Of a stretch of 36,110 nt of DNA, positions 1 through 7,749 are shown piece by piece (within the stretch, counting starts at the first letter, position 1; each line of letters begins with the position of its first letter). The notes under the pieces were generated by a model. That model searched no databases, was not told the origin of the DNA, and saw nothing but the letters and a program-made list of their open reading frames with translations. The position numbers and the translations under genes are program-made. The stretch comes from Actinomycetota bacterium (GTDB lineage: Bacteria > Actinomycetota > CADDZG01 > WHSQ01): contig JACDCD010000024.1 in NCBI GenBank assembly GCA_013694625.1, positions 1 to 36,110 of the forward strand, written 5' to 3'.

Positions 1-69
1 GCCGCGGGGAGGGCGGCGGCCAAACTGGCCGGCGCGGGGGCGGCGCGCGGGGGCGGGGACGAGCGGTGA
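1..69 (+). CDS. C-terminal end of an unidentified upstream gene (partial)
   Basis: Reading from base 1 gives 22 codons rich in Ala, Gly and Arg, ending with TGA at 67-69. The stop overlaps the GTG start of the next gene in a GTGA junction, which is typical of co-translated genes. Too little is present to identify it. In related actinobacterial operons the gene before MoxR is often a DUF4350 membrane protein; that identification is context only. Confidence 0.5.
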   Translation, partial: AAGRAAAKLAGAGAARGGGDER

Positions 70-1040
70 ACGAGACCGCCGCCGGCGACCGGCGGAACGG
101 GGTCGCCGAGCTTCGCAGCAGAGTCGGGGCCGAGGTGGGAAAGGTCGTGCTCGGACAGGGCCCGGCCCTCGATCTGATGCTTGCCGCCCTCATGGTCTCG
201 GGGCACGTGTTGCTCGAGGGCGTTCCCGGAGTGGCCAAGACGCTGCTGGCCAACGCGGCAGCGCGCGCCCTGGACGTCGAGTTCCGGCGCCTCCAGTTCA
301 CCCCCGACATGCTCCCTTCGGATGTGACCGGGACGATGACGCTGCGTCCCGGCGGGGCGGGCGAGCTTGCCTTCCGTCCGGGCCCGGTGTTCGCCTCCGT
401 GGTTCTGGCGGACGAGATCAACCGCACGCCCCCCAAGACCCAGGCGGCCCTGCTCGAGGCCATGCAGGAGCGGCAGGTGACGATCGAAGGGATCCCCCAC
501 CCGTTGCCCGATCCCTTCCTGGTGGTCGCGACCCAGAACCCCATCGAGTACGAGGGCACCTATCCGCTTCCGGAGGCGCAACTGGATCGCTTCCTGGTCA
601 AGGTCGACATCGGCTACCCGTCCGAGGACGACGAGGTCCGTATGCTGCGGCTCGCGCACCAGGGGGTCACTTCGGCGGCCCTGGACGACGTCGCCCGGGT
701 GGCCGGGCCCGAGGACGTCCGGGCGGCGCGCGCCGAGGTTGGCGCCACCACCGTGGCCGACCCCGTGGCGGCCTACATCGCAGGCCTGGTCCGGGTCACC
801 CGCACCCTCCCGAGTGTCGCCCTCGGCGCGAGCCCGCGCGCATCGGTCCATCTGCTCGCCGCGTCGAAGGCCGCCGCGCGTCTGGCGGGGCGCAGCTTCG
901 TCACCCCCGACGACGTCACCTCGATGGCCCCTCCGGTTCTCCGGCACCGGCTGATCATGAGGCCGGAGGCGGAGCTCGAGGGCTACGGTCCGGACGATGC
1001 CATCGCCACCGCCCTGGCCTCCGTCCCCGTCCCCCGGTAA
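66..1040 (+). CDS. MoxR-family AAA+ ATPase (copy 1)
   Basis: A 324-aa ATPase of the MoxR/RavA class. Members act as chaperone-like ATPases that help mature or activate partner proteins, often DUF58/von Willebrand-like proteins encoded next door. Walker A is GVPGVAKT near residues 52-59. Walker B is VVLADEIN near 112-118 and is followed by the family signature with PPKTQAALLEAMQERQVT. A sensor-type ATQNPIEYEGTYPLPEAQLD segment follows. The GTG start at 66 overlaps the stop of the preceding gene by 4 bp. The DUF58 gene starts 3 bp downstream, so the two are almost certainly one operon. The substrate is unknown. A paralogue lies at 24276-25247. Confidence 0.93.
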   Translation: MNETAAGDRRNGVAELRSRVGAEVGKVVLGQGPALDLMLAALMVSGHVLLEGVPGVAKTLLANAAARALDVEFRRLQFTPDMLPSDVTGTMTLRPGGAGELAFRPGPVFASVVLADEINRTPPKTQAALLEAMQERQVTIEGIPHPLPDPFLVVATQNPIEYEGTYPLPEAQLDRFLVKVDIGYPSEDDEVRMLRLAHQGVTSAALDDVARVAGPEDVRAARAEVGATTVADPVAAYIAGLVRVTRTLPSVALGASPRASVHLLAASKAAARLAGRSFVTPDDVTSMAPPVLRHRLIMRPEAELEGYGPDDAIATALASVPVPR

Positions 1041-1042
1041 CC

Positions 1043-2302
1043 GTGGCCCCCACCACTCGTACCGCCGGGCTCCTTGCGGCTGCGGCACTCGGGGCGCTCG
1101 TCGTGCCGCCTGCGCTGGCCGCGCTGATCGCGCTGGGGCTGCTGGCGGCTGCCGCTGCCGATGCCTGGACCGTGCGCCTGCCCCCGGCCCTGGATCTCAA
1201 CCGCCACGCCGCGCTGTCGCGCGGCGTGGGCGCAACCTTCACCTGCACGCAGCGCATTCCGGCCCTCGGCAGGAGCCGCCTGCGCCAGCCGCTGCCCCCC
1301 GGCATCACGTTGACCCCGTCCGAAGGCTACGACCAGATCGTTGGCACCATCGTCGCGCGTCGCCGGGGTCGCCACACTCTTCCCAGCCTGGCCATCCAGC
1401 GCGACGGGCCGCTCCGGCTCGGCAGTTGGTACCACCGCGCCGGCGGGGCCGAGGAAATCCTCGTCTTCCCCGACCTCCCGGCCGCCCGCCGCCTCGCCAT
1501 CGCCGTGCGCAGGGGCCGCTTTGCCCAGCAGGGCCGAATAGCGCGGGGACCCCTCGGCCTCGGGACCGATTTCGAATCGATACGCGACTACCTGCCCGAC
1601 GACGACATCCGGAGCGTCAACTGGAGCGCGAGCGCGCGCCTGGGACGCCCGATGAGCAATCGCTACCGGATCGAGTCGGACCGGGACATCGTCTGCGTGG
1701 TCGACTGCGGCCGCTTGATGGCCGCGCCTTCCGGGAGCGACTCCACCCTGCACACCCGCCTCGACACCGCGATAGACGCGGTTGCGGCGGTTGCGCTCGT
1801 GGCGGACGAGGCGGGGGATCGCTGCGGAGCCCTGGCCTTCGATGCGACCGTCCGCCGGGCCCTTCGCCCGCGCCGCAACGGAGGGGATGCGGTGGTGCGG
1901 GCGCTCTTCGATCTCGAACCCGCCCCGGTCGACAGCGATTACGGGCTCGCTTTCCGAAGCCTGGGCGAGGCCAAACGCGCCCTGGTGATCGTCTTCACCG
2001 ACGTGATCGAACCCGTGGCGGCACGGCCTCTCGTCGACGCCCTTGGGCCTCTGGCGCGCAAGCATGCGGTGGTGGTGGCGATCGCAGCCGACACGAACCT
2101 GGCCGATCGAGCGGTGCGCCCGCCAGGCTCGCCACTCGATGTCTACCGGGCGGCCGCTGCGGTCACGGCACTGGAGGAACGGAAGGAGGTCTCGGTCCGG
2201 CTACGCTCCGCCGGAGCCGAGGTGGTCGAGGCGCCGCCTGGAGCCCTCGGCGAGGCCAGCGTGGCCGCCTACCTGAAAGCCAAGGCGAGGGCGCGCCTCT
2301 AG
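1043..2302 (+). CDS. DUF58 domain protein (copy 1), MoxR partner
   Basis: A 419-aa protein with a hydrophobic N-terminus (residues about 8-42, probably two membrane passes) and then the DUF58 core. The family hallmark is visible as G-x-DFESIRDYLPDDDIRSVNW followed by SARLGRP, then a von Willebrand A-like stretch beginning DIVCVVDCGR. DUF58 proteins usually sit beside MoxR ATPases and are thought to be their clients or adaptors at the membrane, but the biochemical role is unsettled. The GTG start lies 2 bp after the MoxR stop. The gene converges with the SpoIIM-like gene, with 19 bp between the two stops. Confidence 0.9.
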   Translation: MAPTTRTAGLLAAAALGALVVPPALAALIALGLLAAAAADAWTVRLPPALDLNRHAALSRGVGATFTCTQRIPALGRSRLRQPLPPGITLTPSEGYDQIVGTIVARRRGRHTLPSLAIQRDGPLRLGSWYHRAGGAEEILVFPDLPAARRLAIAVRRGRFAQQGRIARGPLGLGTDFESIRDYLPDDDIRSVNWSASARLGRPMSNRYRIESDRDIVCVVDCGRLMAAPSGSDSTLHTRLDTAIDAVAAVALVADEAGDRCGALAFDATVRRALRPRRNGGDAVVRALFDLEPAPVDSDYGLAFRSLGEAKRALVIVFTDVIEPVAARPLVDALGPLARKHAVVVAIAADTNLADRAVRPPGSPLDVYRAAAAVTALEERKEVSVRLRSAGAEVVEAPPGALGEASVAAYLKAKARARL

Positions 2303-2321
2303 TTCTGGCGGGTGGGCGCTA

Positions 2322-3305
2322 TCACCGGTCCATGTCCGTAGCGGGCCCGCCCCCCGCCGGACGTCCCCGCCACCATGCGAGCCCCCAGAAGAAGGCGCCC
2401 AGGGACAGACCGATAACCAGGGCCGGCCCGAGCCCCAGTCCGGCGGGGGTGATGAAACCCTCCACGATTCCGGCGAGCACCAGCCAGGGCAGCGTGCCCA
2501 GGAGCATGAGCACCGCAGGGCGTGCCTCTGCGACGAGAGCGTCAACCCGCCGCCGGCGGCCCGGGCGCAGGGGGGCCCATCCGAGGCGGAGGCCGGCGGC
2601 CGCACACACCGCGATGCAGGAGAGCTCCAGCACGCCGTGAGGGCTTATCAGCTCGACCAGGACCAAACCATTCCCGGCGCCGAAGGCGAGGCCGGTCACC
2701 GTGCCCAGCAGCATTCCGTTGGTGACCAGCACGAAAGCCGTGCCGAGCCCCGCCGCAATTCCCCCGGCGAAGGCCACGAGCGAGACCCTGATGTTGTTGA
2801 CGAAGATCGTGCTCGAGAGAGCGGTCTGCTCACCGGGGCTCAGTCCCAGGGAGACGCCGGGCGTCCTGGGCTCGGTCACCGAGCGGTAGGCCGCCGGCAC
2901 CAAGCCGCCGGCAGCGCCGGGATCATCCAGCGCCCACACCGCGGTCAGCAGAGCAGGCGCCAGCAGCAGCGCCCAGGCGACCAGCAGGAACATCGGCCTC
3001 CCGGTCAGGAGTCGCCAGTAGTCACGTCCGAAGAAAGTCAGCGGTGATCCGTCCCGGTCGCTCTCGCTGTTGTAGACGAGGACCCTGGCCTCGGCGACGA
3101 GATCCTGCAGATCGGCGGACTCGGGCCTCACCGGCCACGCGCGCCGAAGGTGGGCGAGATCGGCGGCGGCCGCCCGGTAGAGCTCGCCGAGGCGGCGGAC
3201 TCCGCTGGGCCCGAGACGTTCGGGGCGCCCGCCTGCGGACCCCACCAGAGACCTCAGCTCGGCCCACGACGGCTCTCGTTCGCTCAGGAACCGGTCTAGT
3301 TTCAT
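2322..3305 (-). CDS. Stage II sporulation protein M (SpoIIM) family membrane protein
   Basis: A 327-aa integral membrane protein. A soluble N-terminal helical region (about 1-100) carries the actinobacterial signature LxELYRxAAADLAHLRR. About five or six hydrophobic segments follow, with the family motif SPHGVLELSCI near residue 220. SpoIIM-family proteins in non-sporulating actinobacteria commonly accompany MoxR, DUF58 and RDD genes, as here; their function is not known, and sporulation is not implied. The ATG at 3305 is 3 bp from the divergent RDD start, so any promoter for this gene must lie inside the RDD coding sequence. Confidence 0.88.
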   Translation of the reverse strand: MKLDRFLSEREPSWAELRSLVGSAGGRPERLGPSGVRRLGELYRAAAADLAHLRRAWPVRPESADLQDLVAEARVLVYNSESDRDGSPLTFFGRDYWRLLTGRPMFLLVAWALLLAPALLTAVWALDDPGAAGGLVPAAYRSVTEPRTPGVSLGLSPGEQTALSSTIFVNNIRVSLVAFAGGIAAGLGTAFVLVTNGMLLGTVTGLAFGAGNGLVLVELISPHGVLELSCIAVCAAAGLRLGWAPLRPGRRRRVDALVAEARPAVLMLLGTLPWLVLAGIVEGFITPAGLGLGPALVIGLSLGAFFWGLAWWRGRPAGGGPATDMDR

Positions 3306-3308
3306 CGT

Positions 3309-4079
3309 GTGGACTTCGAGGATCGCATCTCCATCGCTACACCGGAAGGCGTCGACATCGAGCTCGATCTCGCAGGCGCCGGGTCACGCATGGCGGCCGG
3401 GCTCATCGATGTTGCGATTCAAGGGACCATCCTCCTCGCCCTGGGGGTGTTGACCCTGGGCCGCGAGACGGTGGGAGTCGCGATCTTCACAGTGGCAGCC
3501 TTCGGGGTCATCTTCGTCTATCCCCTGTTCTTCGAGACCCTCATGTCGGGACGCACACCCGGCAAGCGCCTCACCGGCCTGAGGGTGATCCGGATGGGAG
3601 GACGTCCCGTGGGCTTCGTAGCCAGCGCGGTCCGCAACGTCGTACGCCTGGCGGACTGGTTGCCGGCCGGTTACGGCATCGGCATCGTCGCCATTATCGC
3701 AAGCCCTCGGGATCAGCGCCTGGGCGACCTTGCCGCAGGCACGGTGGTGGTCCGGGAACGAAGCTCCCGGAGGGCGAGGCGTTCGATCGTAGAAGCCCGC
3801 GATGGCGTCCTCGGCGCAGGCCTGGACGGGGCCGGGCGCGACCCCTCGGGGGGTTCTCCCCCAGGGTCGGGTTGGGATGTGGGGGCGGTCACCCCCCGGG
3901 AGGTGGCGACCGTGCGGCGCTTCATGATGCGGCGGGGCGACCTGAACCCGAAGGCGCGCCTCGAGCTCGCCGAAGAGCTTGTCCAACGGCTTCAGGCCAA
4001 GGTTGCGGGCGCGCCCGAAGGTCTTCCGCCGGAGATCTTCCTGGAGAAGCTTCTGCAGGCGAAGGAAAGACTCCTCTGA
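3309..4079 (+). CDS. RDD family membrane protein
   Basis: A 256-aa protein with an RDD domain at about residues 8-150. The name-giving residues are visible: Arg in GSRMAAGLID, Asp in LID, and Asp in QRLGDLAAGTVVV. Between them lie hydrophobic segments at about 36-52 and 57-78 and the conserved GRTPGKRLTGLRV. The C-terminal 100 residues are soluble, charged and helical and are less conserved in the family. RDD proteins are small membrane proteins, some linked to ion transport, but the function here is unknown. The GTG start is preceded by TAGTTT, a TAnnnT-type -10, ending 6 nt upstream, so the transcript may be leaderless. Confidence 0.88.
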   Translation: MDFEDRISIATPEGVDIELDLAGAGSRMAAGLIDVAIQGTILLALGVLTLGRETVGVAIFTVAAFGVIFVYPLFFETLMSGRTPGKRLTGLRVIRMGGRPVGFVASAVRNVVRLADWLPAGYGIGIVAIIASPRDQRLGDLAAGTVVVRERSSRRARRSIVEARDGVLGAGLDGAGRDPSGGSPPGSGWDVGAVTPREVATVRRFMMRRGDLNPKARLELAEELVQRLQAKVAGAPEGLPPEIFLEKLLQAKERLL

Positions 4080-4114
4080 CGACGGGCCCGAGCCAACCTC
4101 CCCCGCCCCAGGGC

Positions 4115-4143
4115 GGCCTCAGATGATGGCCGGTCTCTGAGCC
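4115..4143. terminator. Possible bidirectional hairpin between convergent genes
   Basis: GGCCTCAGA and TCTGAGCC form an imperfect stem in the 112-bp gap between the convergent RDD and 55-aa membrane-protein genes. A second short GC stem (CCGCCC-CA-GGGCGG) lies just before it, at about 4103-4116. Neither has a clear T-run, so intrinsic termination is only a guess from position. Confidence 0.25.
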
Positions 4144-4191
4144 CTGCCCGCAGGTCGACGGGAGAAGGTCCGATCGCCACACTCCACCCGG

Positions 4192-4359
4192 CTACGGATT
4201 GCGGCTGCGGTGGTACGCGAGGGACATCAGAACCGCCGCCAGCACCTCTGCCCCTATCGAGACGAACAACAGGGTCTGATCCGTTGTCGTCCACCCAAGC
4301 ACGAGGGCCGCGCCTCCACCGATGATGCCGAACAGTGACGTCGCCATCAGCCAGGTCAT
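4192..4359 (-). CDS. Small two-pass membrane protein, 55 aa, downstream of divIVA
   Basis: The ORF can be extended upstream into divIVA, but ATG at 4359 is preferred. It has a good ribosome binding site (GGAGG, 6 nt upstream) and lies 28 bp after the divIVA stop. The 55-aa product starts MTWLMATSLFGIIGGGAALV and has two hydrophobic segments (about 4-20 and 28-47) separated by a short polar turn, with a basic tail (YHRSRNP). It is apparently the last gene of the division operon. I do not recognise a family. The longer alternative start at 4410 would overlap divIVA. Confidence 0.62.
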   Translation of the reverse strand: MTWLMATSLFGIIGGGAALVLGWTTTDQTLLFVSIGAEVLAAVLMSLAYHRSRNP

Positions 4360-4387
4360 CGCACCCCTCCACCGGCCCTCCGGCAGC

Positions 4388-5272
4388 TCACAGACGCTGG
4401 TCTGGCCCATCCTCTTCCCGGGGAGCATCGGGGGCAGCGTCCGTGGCGCCGGCGTCCCGTGGGACGATCCGCACCCCTTCGTCCTCGGCCTCGAGGTTGA
4501 TGGTCTGCTCATCGTCGGCGCCCGATCCTTCGGGCCCGATCATGGGCCTCAGCGCTGCGGCTCCTTCGTCGCGACCGAACAGATTGCGCAGGGTGCGGCG
4601 GTAATGGCCCTCTTCCGGGTGGGCCTCGGCTCCCTCCGAGGTCGCCGCCTCGTCACCGGGTGTGGGGCTCAGTCCCGCGTAGGGGGCCACCTGCGCACCG
4701 CCGCCGGCTCGACCCACCGCCTGGGGCGGGGCCTGAACTGCGCCACCGCGGAGGACTTTTCTCTCAGCGAGCACGCTGAGGGCCTCGAGCTGCTGCTCGA
4801 GGAACGTTTTCAGCCGCAGCCTCAGTTCGCCTTCGTAGGCCTCCAGACGCTCTATCGTCCCGTCCAGGTCGCGTCGCTTCTGCTCGGTCGCCTTATCCGC
4901 CGCGTCCATGGAGCTCTGTATCTCGGCATCGGAGATCCGTTTGCGCTCCTCCATTTCGCCGCCGAGCCGTCCGGCTCTCTCCTCCGCCTCGGCGACGATC
5001 ACATCCGCCTTCGCCTGGGCGCTGGCGATGGCCTCCTCGGCCGCTCGCTGCGCGCTCACCAGCGTCTTCTTGAGCATCTCTTCGGTGTCGCGCGCCGTCG
5101 CCACCGCCTGCCCCAGATCGTGATTGCGCTCCTTCAGTGCGGCATTCTCCCTCAGGGCCCGATCCAGCGCTTCAGAGATCTGATCGAGGAAGTCATCGAC
5201 CTCCTCCTGCCGGTAGCCCCTCCACGCATCGTGGAACTGCTTCTCCTGAATCTCTTGCGCGGTTAGGTCCAT
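4388..5272 (-). CDS. divIVA: DivIVA / Wag31 cell-division and polar-growth protein
   Basis: A 294-aa coiled-coil protein. The N-terminal membrane-targeting domain (MDLTAQEIQEKQF, then FHDAWRGYRQEEVDDFLDQI) is diagnostic. A long heptad-rich coiled coil runs over about 30-170 and is rich in Ala, Glu and Arg. The tail is low-complexity, acidic and Gly/Pro/Ala-rich. In actinobacteria DivIVA binds curved membrane, recruits wall-synthesis enzymes at poles and septa, and is often essential. ATG at 5272 is chosen over an upstream in-frame TTG at 5293 because family members begin with this M-(D/A)-L-T motif. It lies 60 bp after yggT and is likely co-transcribed with sepF and yggT. Confidence 0.95.
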   Translation of the reverse strand: MDLTAQEIQEKQFHDAWRGYRQEEVDDFLDQISEALDRALRENAALKERNHDLGQAVATARDTEEMLKKTLVSAQRAAEEAIASAQAKADVIVAEAEERAGRLGGEMEERKRISDAEIQSSMDAADKATEQKRRDLDGTIERLEAYEGELRLRLKTFLEQQLEALSVLAERKVLRGGAVQAPPQAVGRAGGGAQVAPYAGLSPTPGDEAATSEGAEAHPEEGHYRRTLRNLFGRDEGAAALRPMIGPEGSGADDEQTINLEAEDEGVRIVPRDAGATDAAPDAPREEDGPDQRL

Positions 5273-5332
5273 GGCCTGCAGTATCGCGAACAATTGACCG
5301 AAGTGGGAAACACCATCAATAGAGCGCGTCCG

Positions 5333-5584
5333 CTAGCAACCAAGAAGCCCCTGGGCGATTCGGATCGCAATGAAGATAATGATGGGGGAAAGATCGAGTC
5401 CCCCGGCGGAAGGGATGTAGCGGCGGAGGAAACCCATGACGGGTTCGGTGAGGTCGTAGACGACACGGATCACGGGGGCAAGCGCCTCGGGGGGTGTCCA
5501 GCCGAACACCTGCGTCCAGGACAGGATGATCCTCACCAGCAGCACAAACGAGTACACACTCAGGGCTACACAGAGGATCTGCAC
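5333..5584 (-). CDS. YggT family membrane protein
   Basis: An 83-aa protein with two hydrophobic helices (about 1-24 and 66-81). Between them lies the conserved YggT signature, visible as LVRIILSW and VYDLTEPVMGFLRRYIPSAG. YggT proteins regularly sit between sepF and divIVA in Gram-positive division clusters. A role in membrane or division-site organisation is inferred from this context; no enzymatic activity is known. It begins with GTG 9 bp after the sepF stop, without an obvious Shine-Dalgarno sequence, suggesting translational coupling. Confidence 0.92.
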   Translation of the reverse strand: MQILCVALSVYSFVLLVRIILSWTQVFGWTPPEALAPVIRVVYDLTEPVMGFLRRYIPSAGGLDLSPIIIFIAIRIAQGLLGC

Positions 5585-5593
5585 AGGAAGAAT

Positions 5594-6064
5594 CTACGCC
5601 TGGTTGTAGAAACCGCGCTCTTCGAGGAAGCGCCGTCGCTCCTCGGCAGAGACCTGCACCCCGTTGGGCGTAATCAGAAAAACCTTGTCGGCCACGGGCT
5701 GCAGTGAGCCGTTCAGGCCGTAGGCGAGCCCGCTTGCGAAATCCACCAGCCGGCGCGATAGATCCGAGTCCGCGGCCTGGAGGTTCATCAACACGGAAAA
5801 GCCTTCGCGGAACTTGTCGCCGACCTCTTGTGCATCGTTGAACGAGTACGGATGCACGAGGTGGAACTTTGCCGCCGGAGTGGGCGGCATGACGCGCACG
5901 ACCGCTCCCTTGCCCGATGGGGACTGATTGTCGGCGATCCTCCTGACGCTCCCAGACCGGCGCGCCGAACCTGCTTCGATCTCGGTTCCCGGGTCGTCGT
6001 ATTCTTCGTCTTCATCCTGGGCAAGGCCGAGATAGATCAGCGTTTTGGTCCACAGGGTTGGCAT
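5594..6064 (-). CDS. sepF: SepF, FtsZ membrane-anchor / septum protein
   Basis: A 156-aa protein. The N-terminus (MPTLWTKTLIYLGLAQDEDEEYDD) matches the amphipathic membrane-binding helix plus acidic linker of SepF. The C-terminal core from about residue 65 (VVRVMPPTPAAKFHLVHPYSF through AADSDLSRRLVDFASGLAYGL) is the FtsZ-binding SepF fold. Actinobacteria lack FtsA, and SepF is their main FtsZ membrane anchor. ATG at 6064 is chosen from the family N-terminus; the frame remains open upstream without a ribosome binding site. A stem (AAAGGCG / CGCCTTT) lies in the leader at about 6092-6114. Confidence 0.94.
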   Translation of the reverse strand: MPTLWTKTLIYLGLAQDEDEEYDDPGTEIEAGSARRSGSVRRIADNQSPSGKGAVVRVMPPTPAAKFHLVHPYSFNDAQEVGDKFREGFSVLMNLQAADSDLSRRLVDFASGLAYGLNGSLQPVADKVFLITPNGVQVSAEERRRFLEERGFYNQA

Positions 6065-6224
6065 GCCGCTAAGAATAGCCAATCGGGCGCCGAAAAGGCG
6101 GGTTATTGCGCCTTTCTTGGCGAGCCGGATCAATCATGGCCTGCGGCCCGCCGGATCGCCGGGCGCTTCGTGGGCCAAGTCACGACGCATCCGCCGGACT
6201 TGCGCACTTTGAGCAGGCGAAGCA

Positions 6225-6902
6225 TCAGTTCCGCGCCCCGAATACCGCCTCGCCGACCCGCACCATCGTTGCCCCCTCCTGTACTGCGATCTCGAAGTCG
6301 CGGCTCATGCCCATCGACAGCTCGGGTGCTCCGGCCCAACGATCCGCAAGCATCGCCCCCAGCCCTGCGAGCTTCTTGAACCACGGGCGCGAGGACTCGG
6401 GATCGCGCCCGAACGGCGGCAGCGTCATGAGGCCCCGCAGCTCGATTCCCTCGAGAGCGGCGACGCGCTCTGCGAAGCCCATCACCTCGTCCGGGTCGAC
6501 GCCGTGCTTGGCCGGCTCGCGTGCGACGTTCACCTGTACGAGCACCGGTTGGGACACCCCCGACCGCTCGGCGCGTCGTGAGATGGCCTCGGCGATGGCG
6601 ATGCGGTCGACCGAGTGAACCAACGCTACCTTGCCCACGACCAGGCTTGCTTTGTTCGTCTGCAGCGCCCCGACGAAGTGCCACGTCCCGACGTTCCCCA
6701 CGACCGACAGCTTGTGGGTGAGCTCCTGCGCCCTGTTCTCTCCGAAGTCGGAGATGCCGGCTTCGGCCGCCGCCCGCACGGCCTCCGGGGGCCACGACTT
6801 GGAGACGGCGATGAGCCGCACGCCGGAGGCGTCCCGGCCTGTGGACGCAGCGGCCCGTTCGATCCGCCCCCGCACCTCGGCAATCCGGTCCGGGATCGTC
6901 AC
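6225..6902 (-). CDS. yggS: YggS/PLPBP family pyridoxal-phosphate homeostasis protein
   Basis: A 225-aa single-domain TIM-barrel protein related to the N-terminal half of alanine racemase. It binds PLP and buffers vitamin B6 and amino-acid pools without known catalysis. The PLP lysine is visible in RLIAVSKSW (about K35). FGENRAQEL, WHFVGALQTNK, and a C-terminal SMGMSRDFEIAVQEGATMVRVGEAVFG phosphate-binding segment are all family-typical. The GTG start at 6902 overlaps the pgeF stop in a GTGA junction, which is why the longer upstream frame is rejected. yggS between ftsZ/pgeF and sepF is the usual actinobacterial order. Confidence 0.94.
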   Translation of the reverse strand: MTIPDRIAEVRGRIERAAASTGRDASGVRLIAVSKSWPPEAVRAAAEAGISDFGENRAQELTHKLSVVGNVGTWHFVGALQTNKASLVVGKVALVHSVDRIAIAEAISRRAERSGVSQPVLVQVNVAREPAKHGVDPDEVMGFAERVAALEGIELRGLMTLPPFGRDPESSRPWFKKLAGLGAMLADRWAGAPELSMGMSRDFEIAVQEGATMVRVGEAVFGARN

Positions 6903-7633
6903 AGGGGTGAGATGAAAGCGCCGTGGCGGCCCGTGATGCCGTCCCGGCGGTAGGAGAAGAAGTTGTCCCCACAGGCGGTGCACTCGTCAAGGGAGGCGAC
7001 GGCGGGGACGCCGGCGGTGCGAAGCTCGGCCACGGCGGCGCGCCGCGGGTCGACGTGTGAAGAATCGGCCACCGGTAACCCCCGCCGGTTCCACGCCTGG
7101 ACGACATCATCACCAACCTCGTAGCAACACGCTCCGATCGCGGGCCCCACCCAGGCCGCCCTCACCGGTTCGACCGCCCTCACGCCGCGCTCGATGATGC
7201 CCCCGGCCAAGCCGCGCCATCCCGCGTGCACGAGCGCAACGCCCCCTGCGCCGGCGATCGCCACCGCGGCACAGTCGGCGCTGAGGATGCCGAGCACGAC
7301 GCCTGCCTGGTCGGTCACGAGCCCGTCGGCCTCACCCACCATCCCGCCGGCGTCGGGGGCCGCCCGCCTGAGCTCGACCCCGTGCACCTGGCGCGTGAGC
7401 GCGAGCCGTTCAACGTCAAAACCCGCTGCCTGTGCGACGAAGGCGCGGTTGGCGCCAACCGCTTCGGGGCTGTCACCGGCGCGCCCGCCGAGGTTCAGCG
7501 AATGGAATGGCGCCCGGCTCACCCCCCCATGTCGTTCGCTGAACGCGACCAGCACACCTGCCTGGAGGGCGCCGGGGTCGATCCACACCCGCAGCCCCCC
7601 ACTGCTTCTGCGCTCGAGGCTGGGAGATGGCAT
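6899..7633 (-). CDS. pgeF: PgeF (YfiH/laccase-domain) peptidoglycan editing factor
   Basis: A 244-aa protein of the multicopper-oxidase-like YfiH family. E. coli PgeF removes UDP-MurNAc-L-Ser errors, and others have purine-nucleoside activity. The metal/catalytic residues can be seen: His in LTRQVHGVEL (about H84), Cys in LSADCAAVAI (about C121) and His in VHAGWRGL (about H136). FSERHGGVS and SLNLGGRAGD are also conserved. The ATG at 7633 is inferred; the frame is open to 7723 but has no ribosome binding site there. It follows ftsZ after a 116-bp gap containing a strong inverted repeat, and overlaps yggS by 4 bp. Confidence 0.9.
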   Translation of the reverse strand: MPSPSLERRSSGGLRVWIDPGALQAGVLVAFSERHGGVSRAPFHSLNLGGRAGDSPEAVGANRAFVAQAAGFDVERLALTRQVHGVELRRAAPDAGGMVGEADGLVTDQAGVVLGILSADCAAVAIAGAGGVALVHAGWRGLAGGIIERGVRAVEPVRAAWVGPAIGACCYEVGDDVVQAWNRRGLPVADSSHVDPRRAAVAELRTAGVPAVASLDECTACGDNFFSYRRDGITGRHGAFISPL

Positions 7634-7690
7634 CGCCGTCAGCGTACGGCGCGCATGAGGTCCCGACGCGCCGATTCGCAGTGCGCCGGT

Positions 7691-7739
7691 GCCGGGTGGG
7701 TGAGGGTTGTGAAGAATCCACATTCGGCACCCACCCGGC
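7691..7739. repeat. Palindromic repeat between ftsZ and pgeF (repeat family 1, copy 1)
   Basis: GCCGGGTGGGTG (7691-7702) and CACCCACCCGGC (7728-7739) form a perfect 12-bp inverted repeat around a 25-nt loop that contains AATCCACAT. It lies 10 bp after the ftsZ stop. A related sequence with the same arms and core is embedded, in the opposite orientation, in dnaE2 at about 32201-32244. There is no T-run, so it is better described as a dispersed palindromic element than a classic terminator, although it could attenuate transcription out of ftsZ. Confidence 0.65.
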
Positions 7740-7749
7740 CTCGTGCTCC

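Noticed and set aside
7703-7727. ATCCACA cores in the G-rich repeats as DnaA boxes or an origin
   Set aside because: They match TTATCCACA imperfectly, occur singly, have no dnaA/dnaN context, and one lies inside dnaE2.
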